Of a DNA stretch of 64,000 nucleotides, positions 59,656 to 64,000 are shown in pieces (positions within the stretch are counted from its first letter, which is position 1; every line of letters starts with the position of its first letter). The position numbers and the translations under genes were made by a program. The notes under the pieces were generated by a model. That model was not told the DNA's origin. It searched no databases and saw nothing but the letters and a program-made list of their open reading frames with translations. The DNA lies in contig JAVJQK010000050.1 of NCBI GenBank assembly GCA_040218145.1, positions 248,001 through 312,000 on the forward strand. Direction: 5' to 3'. This DNA is from Sandaracinaceae bacterium (lineage in GTDB: Bacteria > Myxococcota_A > Polyangia > Polyangiales > Sandaracinaceae).

Positions 59656-59806
59656 GCGCTCTCCCTTTCGCTGACCGATGCGGTTGCCGCGGGAGCGTAG
59701 CAGAAGCGCTCGCGTCTGTGCGATCGTGCTGTCTGCCCCAGGAACTGTGTTGCCACACGAAGCTCGATGGCGAGCCGAGCCGTCGGGCCCTAGAGTCCAC
59801 CAAGCC

Positions 59807-61243
59807 ATGAGTCGATACACCGCTCCCTTCTCGCCCGAAGGGCCCAACGCCATCGACGCGAGCATCGCGCGTCGCCTGCTGACGGTGGCCCTCGAGCGCG
59901 GCGGCGACTACGCCGACCTCTTCTTCGAGTACAACGTCTCCGGGAGCTACGCCTACGAGGAGCAGATCCTCAAGTCGGCTGGCGCCTCCGTGAGCGCGGG
60001 TCTCGGCGTGCGCGTCCGCAAGGGCGACGCGACCGGCTACGCCTACGTCGAGGATCTCTCGCCCGAGGCGATGGAGCGCGCGGCCCGCACCGCGGCGCAG
60101 ATCGCGGACGGCGGCGGCGCGCCCGCGCCGGTCGGGCTCGATCCCCTCGACGTCGCGAACCGCTACCCCGTCGACATGCTCTCGCTCGACCTCGCCGGCG
60201 AAGAGAAGCGCGCGCTCCTGAAGCGCGCCGACGAGGCCGCCCGCGCCGTCGACGGACGCGTCCAGCGTGTGGAGGCGTCCCTCGCCGAGCAGATGCGCGA
60301 GATCTTGATCGCGACGAGCGACGGCCGCCTGGTCCGCGACCGCCAGCCGCTCCTCCGCTTCGGCATCCGCGTGATCGTGGAGGACGACGGGAAGCGCCAG
60401 TCGGGCAGCTCCGGCGGAGGCGGCCGCGTCGGCTGGACCTACTTCGACGGCAAGAGCCCCGAGCAGCACGCCAAGGAGGCCGTCCGCCAGGCGCTCGCGA
60501 TGCTCGACGCGCGCGAGGCGCCCGCGGGTGAGCTCGAGGTCGTCCTCGCCCCCGGAGACAGCGGCATCCTCCTGCACGAGGCCGTCGGTCACGGGCTCGA
60601 GGCGGACTACAATCGCAAGGGCTCGAGCAACTACACCGACCAGGTCGGCGAGCGCGTGGCGAGCGAGCTCTGCACCGTGGTCGACGACGCGACGCTCATG
60701 AGCAGCCGCGGCTCGATCAACGTGGACGACGAGGGGCAGCGGCCGGAGAAGGCGGTGCTCATCGAGGAAGGCATCTTGCGTGGGTACATGCAGGACCGCC
60801 ACTCGAGCGAGTTCTTCGGGACGACGCCCACCGGGAACGGGCGTCGCGAGAGCTTCAAGAGCCACCCCATGCCGCGCATGACGAACACGCTGCTGCTCGC
60901 CGGTCCGCACGACCCCGAGGAGATCGTGCGCAGCGTCAAGAAGGGCGTGTACGCGAGCAAGTTCGGCGGAGGCCAGGTCGACATCTCGAACGGCGACTTC
61001 GTCTTCAACCTCACCGAGGGCTACCTCATCGAGGACGGAAAGATCACCGCGCCGCTCAAGGGCGTGAACCTCATCGGGAACGGTCCCGACGTGATGCGCA
61101 AGGTCACGATGCTCGGCTCCGACATGGAGCTCTCGGACGGCATCTGGACCTGCGGCAAAGAAGGCCAGAGCGTGCCGGTCGGCGTGGGCTGCCCCACGGT
61201 CAAGATCTCGGGCATGACGGTCGGCGGAACCCAGATCGGCTGA
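59807..61243 (+). CDS. tldD: Metalloprotease subunit TldD
   Basis: 478 aa. The zinc motif HEAVGHGLEAD at about residues 258-268 is the TldD HExxxH site, and NGRRESFKSHPMPRMTNT and the C-terminal SGMTVGGTQIG are family signatures. With TldE it forms a heterodimeric protease that cleaves unfolded peptides and, in some bacteria, processes antibacterial peptides or controls CcdA-type proteins. ATG 59807 begins MSRYTAPFSPEG; a weak -10-like TAGAGT ten bases upstream suggests a leaderless start. Overlap-coupled to tldE. Confidence 0.96.
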   Translation: MSRYTAPFSPEGPNAIDASIARRLLTVALERGGDYADLFFEYNVSGSYAYEEQILKSAGASVSAGLGVRVRKGDATGYAYVEDLSPEAMERAARTAAQIADGGGAPAPVGLDPLDVANRYPVDMLSLDLAGEEKRALLKRADEAARAVDGRVQRVEASLAEQMREILIATSDGRLVRDRQPLLRFGIRVIVEDDGKRQSGSSGGGGRVGWTYFDGKSPEQHAKEAVRQALAMLDAREAPAGELEVVLAPGDSGILLHEAVGHGLEADYNRKGSSNYTDQVGERVASELCTVVDDATLMSSRGSINVDDEGQRPEKAVLIEEGILRGYMQDRHSSEFFGTTPTGNGRRESFKSHPMPRMTNTLLLAGPHDPEEIVRSVKKGVYASKFGGGQVDISNGDFVFNLTEGYLIEDGKITAPLKGVNLIGNGPDVMRKVTMLGSDMELSDGIWTCGKEGQSVPVGVGCPTVKISGMTVGGTQIG

Positions 61244-61249
61244 GGAGCG

Positions 61250-62620
61250 ATGGCGACGGAGAACCAGGAAGAGCTGCTCGCCATGGGCGAGCGCGTGGTC
61301 GAGCGAGCGCGCAAGGCCGGGGCAGACGTCGCGGAGGCGGTCGTCTCGGAGGGCTCGCATCTCTCGACCAAGGTCCGGCTCGGCGAGCCCGAGCTGGTCG
61401 AGGAGGCGGGGAGCCGCGCGGTCGGTCTGCGGGTCATGGTCGGCAAGCAGGTCGCGGTCTCCTACACGAGCGACCTGACAGAGGCGGGCGTGGCGCGCTT
61501 CGTCGAGGACGCGATCGAGCTCGCCCGGCTCTCGCAGCCCGACGAGCTGTCGGGCCCGCCGGATCCTTCGCAGCTGAGCAAGCGCGAGGAGCACGCCGAG
61601 CTGAACCTCTACGACGCGTCCATCCACGACATCGACGGCGCCGAGGCCCTCGCGCACGCGCTCGCTGGAGAGAAGGCGGCGCGCGACGCCGACGCACGCA
61701 TCACCAACAGCGAAGGCGCGACCTTCTCTCGCGCCTCGGGCGCGCGCGCCCTGGTGACGAGCGGCGGCTTCGGCGGCGTCAGCCGGGGCACGTACGCCTC
61801 GCTCACCGTCAACCCGGTCGCCGACGACGCCGACGGCAAGAAGCGGAGCGGCTACTACTGGACGGCGCGGCGTCACAAGGCGGGCCTGCTCGCCGCCGAC
61901 GAGGTCGGGCGCGAGGCGGCGCGACGCACGCTGGCCAAGCTCGGCGCGCAGAAGGCGGCCACCCAGGAGTGCCCGGTGATCTTCGACCCCGACGTGGGTC
62001 GCTCCATCCTCGGGCTGCTGGCCGGCTGCATCAACGGCGGCGCGATCTGGCGTCGCTCGAGCTACCTCGTCGACCGGGTCGACACGCAGGTCGCGAGCGA
62101 GCTGGTGAACGTCGTGGACGACCCCCTGCTCGAGGGCGCGCCCGGCTCGCGCCCCTACGACGGGGAGGGGCTACTCTCGCGTCGCAACACCATCGTCGAG
62201 AACGGCGTGCTCAAGAGCTACCTGCTCGACACCTACTCCGCGCGAAAGCTCGGCCTCGAGAGCACCGCGAACGCGAGCCGCGGCTCGAGCGGCGGCGTCG
62301 GCCCCTCCACCACGAACTTCATCCTCCAGCCCGGAACGCAGAGCCCAGAGGACGTGCTGAAGTCGACGAAGAGCGGCCTCTACGTCACCGAGATGATGGG
62401 CTTCGGCTTCAACGCGGTGACCGGCGATTTCAGCCGCGGCGCGTCGGGCTTCTGGATCGAGAACGGCGAGAAGACGTTCCCCGTCTCCGAGGTCACGATC
62501 TCGCTGAACGTGGACGAGCTGCTCAAGCGCATCGACGCGGTGGCCGACGACCTGGATCTCCGCACCTCGGTCGCGACGCCGACCTTCCGCGTCTCTCGCA
62601 TGACGCTCGCCGGCAAGTAG
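61250..62620 (+). CDS. tldE: Metalloprotease subunit TldE (PmbA)
   Basis: 456 aa, 6 bp after tldD; the tldD stop itself forms part of the ribosome site (TGAGGAGCG). Homologous to TldD but, as usual, without the HExxxH motif. Landmarks: the central SGYYWTARRHKAGLL, SYLVDRVDTQVASELVNVVDD and the C-terminal FGFNAVTGDFSRGASGFWIENGE. Partners TldD. The stop TAG is followed at once by the ATG of the small duplicated ORF. Confidence 0.96.
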   Translation: MATENQEELLAMGERVVERARKAGADVAEAVVSEGSHLSTKVRLGEPELVEEAGSRAVGLRVMVGKQVAVSYTSDLTEAGVARFVEDAIELARLSQPDELSGPPDPSQLSKREEHAELNLYDASIHDIDGAEALAHALAGEKAARDADARITNSEGATFSRASGARALVTSGGFGGVSRGTYASLTVNPVADDADGKKRSGYYWTARRHKAGLLAADEVGREAARRTLAKLGAQKAATQECPVIFDPDVGRSILGLLAGCINGGAIWRRSSYLVDRVDTQVASELVNVVDDPLLEGAPGSRPYDGEGLLSRRNTIVENGVLKSYLLDTYSARKLGLESTANASRGSSGGVGPSTTNFILQPGTQSPEDVLKSTKSGLYVTEMMGFGFNAVTGDFSRGASGFWIENGEKTFPVSEVTISLNVDELLKRIDAVADDLDLRTSVATPTFRVSRMTLAGK

Positions 62621-62758
62621 ATGGCCGTAGCGGAGGTCGCGAGCCTGTGGGGCGAGACATCGGCGTGCGAATCGAGGCGCGACGACGAGGAATACTCTAC
62701 GTATTCCCAGGAGGAGCAACGCAGAGTCGCGCGCCCGACTTCCGCGAAGGACATCTAG
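62621..62758 (+). CDS. Putative small ORF, copy 2 of a duplicated 135-bp element
   Basis: 45-codon frame, MAVAEVASLWGETSACESRR at the start, ATG directly after the tldE stop (TAG-ATG), ending in TAG two bases before the next gene's GTG. Matches the small ORF at 22021-22182 on the other strand: 9 mismatches in the first 93 bases, a spacer one codon longer, then a second shared block. Position relative to neighbouring genes is the same in both copies: right after a stop and right before a start. It may be a peptide, or a transcribed regulatory element that happens to be open. Confidence 0.4.
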   Translation: MAVAEVASLWGETSACESRRDDEEYSTYSQEEQRRVARPTSAKDI

Positions 62759-62759
62759 C

Positions 62760-64000
62760 GTGAGCGAGGCGCCCGACAAGCGCCTCCTGCGGCTCTTGCC
62801 CGTGGAGCGCTGGCCGAGCTCGGACGAGGCGGCAGCCATGCGCTGGTTCTCCCCCGTTCGGGTCGGCCCCCTGACCCTGACCGCGCGCACCTGGGTGCCG
62901 GCGATGGTGCCCTGGCGCGCCACCGACGAGGGCTTCGTCACCGACGCGGTGCTCGCGTGGTATCGGCGCTTCGCCGAGGGCCAGCCGGGCGCGATCGTCA
63001 TCGAGGCGACCGGGATCCGCGATGTGCCGAGCGGGCCGCTCCTGCGCATCGGCCACGATCGGTTCCTGCCCGGCCTGCGCCAGCTCGTCGAGACCGTGCG
63101 CGAGGCGAGCGACGGCCAGACACGGCTCCTGATCCAGCTCATCGACTTCCTCGCGATCAAGCGTCGCGTCTCGGCCGAGAAGTTCCTCCGCCGCTTCCTC
63201 GTCGTCGACGATCGCCTGCGCGAGCGCCTGGACCTCGACGACGAAGACGCCATCCGGGCCCGCCTCCTCGAGATGGACGACGACGCGCTCGCCGACGTGC
63301 TCGACCCCCGCGACCTCGAGAGCCTGCGCATGGGCTACCGCGAGCGCGTGACCGACGTGCACCTGCCGCACGTGCGCGAGCTGCCCGAGGTCCTGCCCGG
63401 GCTCTTCGCGCGCGCGGCGGCCCGCGCCGAGGAGGCGGGCTTCGACGGCGTGGAGCTCCACTACGCGCACGCGTACACGATGGCGTCGTTCCTCAGCGCC
63501 CGGAACACGCGGCAGGACGGCTACGGCGGCGCGCGCGAGGACCGCGTCCGTCTCCCGCTCGAGGTCTACCGCGAGGTGCGCGCCGCGGTCTCGCGCGACA
63601 CCGCGGTCGGCGCGCGCTTCCTCGGCGACGAGGTGATCGAGGGGGGCAACCGCGCCGACGACGCCGCCTGGTTCGGGGTGCGCTTCGCCGAGGCGGGCAT
63701 GGACTTCCTCAGCGTGAGCAAGGGCGGGAAGTTCGAGGACGCCAGGCAGCCCAAGGTCGGCCACGCCGCCTATCCCTACACCGGCCCGAGCGGCCACGAG
63801 TGCATGCCGCACGTGAAGATCGACGCCGCCGGCCCATTCGGTCGCAACATCCCGCTCAGCGCCGCCGTGCGCGCCGCCGTGCGTGAGGCCGGCTTCGAGA
63901 CGCCGGTGGTCGGGGCCGGAGGGATCTGCTCGCCCTGGCAGGTGGAGGACATCCTCGCGCGGGGCGAGGCGGACATCGTCGCCGCCGCGCGCCAGAGCCT
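62760..64000 (+). CDS. Old Yellow Enzyme family NADH:flavin oxidoreductase, 3' end outside window
   Basis: GTG 62760 has GAAGGA eight bases upstream; 413 codons are visible and the frame is open at the window edge. FMN-binding TIM-barrel features: WVPAMVPWRATDEGF near the N terminus, GAIVIEATGI, GFDGVELHYAHAYTMASFLSARNTRQDGYGG (His/Asn/Tyr substrate site of the family), and GAGGICSPWQVEDILARGEAD toward the C terminus. Reduces activated alkenes, enones or related substrates with NAD(P)H. About one codon separates it from the small ORF upstream. Confidence 0.92.
   Translation, partial: MSEAPDKRLLRLLPVERWPSSDEAAAMRWFSPVRVGPLTLTARTWVPAMVPWRATDEGFVTDAVLAWYRRFAEGQPGAIVIEATGIRDVPSGPLLRIGHDRFLPGLRQLVETVREASDGQTRLLIQLIDFLAIKRRVSAEKFLRRFLVVDDRLRERLDLDDEDAIRARLLEMDDDALADVLDPRDLESLRMGYRERVTDVHLPHVRELPEVLPGLFARAAARAEEAGFDGVELHYAHAYTMASFLSARNTRQDGYGGAREDRVRLPLEVYREVRAAVSRDTAVGARFLGDEVIEGGNRADDAAWFGVRFAEAGMDFLSVSKGGKFEDARQPKVGHAAYPYTGPSGHECMPHVKIDAAGPFGRNIPLSAAVRAAVREAGFETPVVGAGGICSPWQVEDILARGEADIVAAARQS

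Noticed and set aside
58223-61876. 1217-codon minus-strand frame through tldD
   Set aside because: It is antisense to tldD and only its last 109 codons (58223-58552) form a plausible gene.

Overview
The window is 64 kb of GC-rich, densely coding chromosomal DNA from what looks like a myxobacterium-type organism (Myxococcota, probably Polyangia, close to Sandaracinaceae). This assignment is inferred from gene style: about fifteen secreted lipoproteins, many with Asp/Gly linkers after the lipid-attachment Cys; a zinc-ribbon/PEGA Ser/Thr kinase; a PATAN-type response regulator; MopE-like repeats; and VWA lipoproteins. There is no rRNA, tRNA, insertion sequence, prophage or CRISPR array that I can support. 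Genes are tightly packed, often with ATGA, GTGA or TTGA stop/start overlaps, and GTG and TTG starts are common.

Layout, left to right. 1-1962: end of an M3 oligopeptidase. 1946-9767 (minus): a tight series encoding a roadblock-like protein, a GNAT acetyltransferase, a predicted outer-membrane barrel protein, a FecR-like lipoprotein, a hybrid sensor kinase and an RCC1-propeller lipoprotein; the last four overlap and look like one envelope-sensing operon. 9843-12056: an ArsA/Get3-like ATPase and a cytochrome-c-like lipoprotein. 12061-14585 (minus): a sulfur module of two YeeE/YedE-type membrane proteins plus an MBL-rhodanese-rhodanese persulfide dioxygenase-like enzyme. 14682-18875: two lipoproteins (one very Cys-rich) and a pectate-lyase-like lipoprotein. 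18883-22598 (minus): a heme operon (unknown protein, small ORF, HemX/CcsA-like protein, hemA, hemC). 22731-28881: trxA, a pseudokinase, dut, pnp and rpsO.

29199-36073: three lipoproteins (including MopE-like and VWA types) and a class II photolyase fused to a renalase-like flavoprotein. 36098-43012: a LytS/LytTR two-component pair, a VIT/VWA-like protein, an SPFH/zinc-ribbon protein and a sigma-factor-like protein with a membrane segment. 43109-51113: a small lipoprotein, a Ser/Thr kinase, a CAP lipoprotein, three putative carbohydrate-interacting secreted proteins and an IPT-fold lipoprotein. 51371-54415: a receiver-PATAN-transmembrane-TPR protein. 54534-58235: enoyl-CoA hydratase, thiolase, and a fused acetyltransferase-aminotransferase for diamino-sugar acid synthesis. 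58223-64000: a small possible monooxygenase-like protein, HAD hydrolase, TerB-like protein, tldD, tldE and the start of an Old Yellow Enzyme family reductase.

The most unexpected signal is a roughly 135-bp element present twice, 40 kb apart and in opposite orientation (22051-22182 minus; 62621-62755 plus). Each copy begins exactly at an ATG touching the stop codon of the upstream gene and ends just before the start of the next gene. Each copy is open as a small ORF (53 and 45 codons) and was missed by gene-length thresholds. Other items worth attention are the photolyase-renalase fusion, the membrane-tethered sigma-like protein, the repeat-bearing pseudokinase, the RCC1/FecR/hybrid-kinase operon and the PNPase with a long Arg/Gly/Asp-repeat tail.
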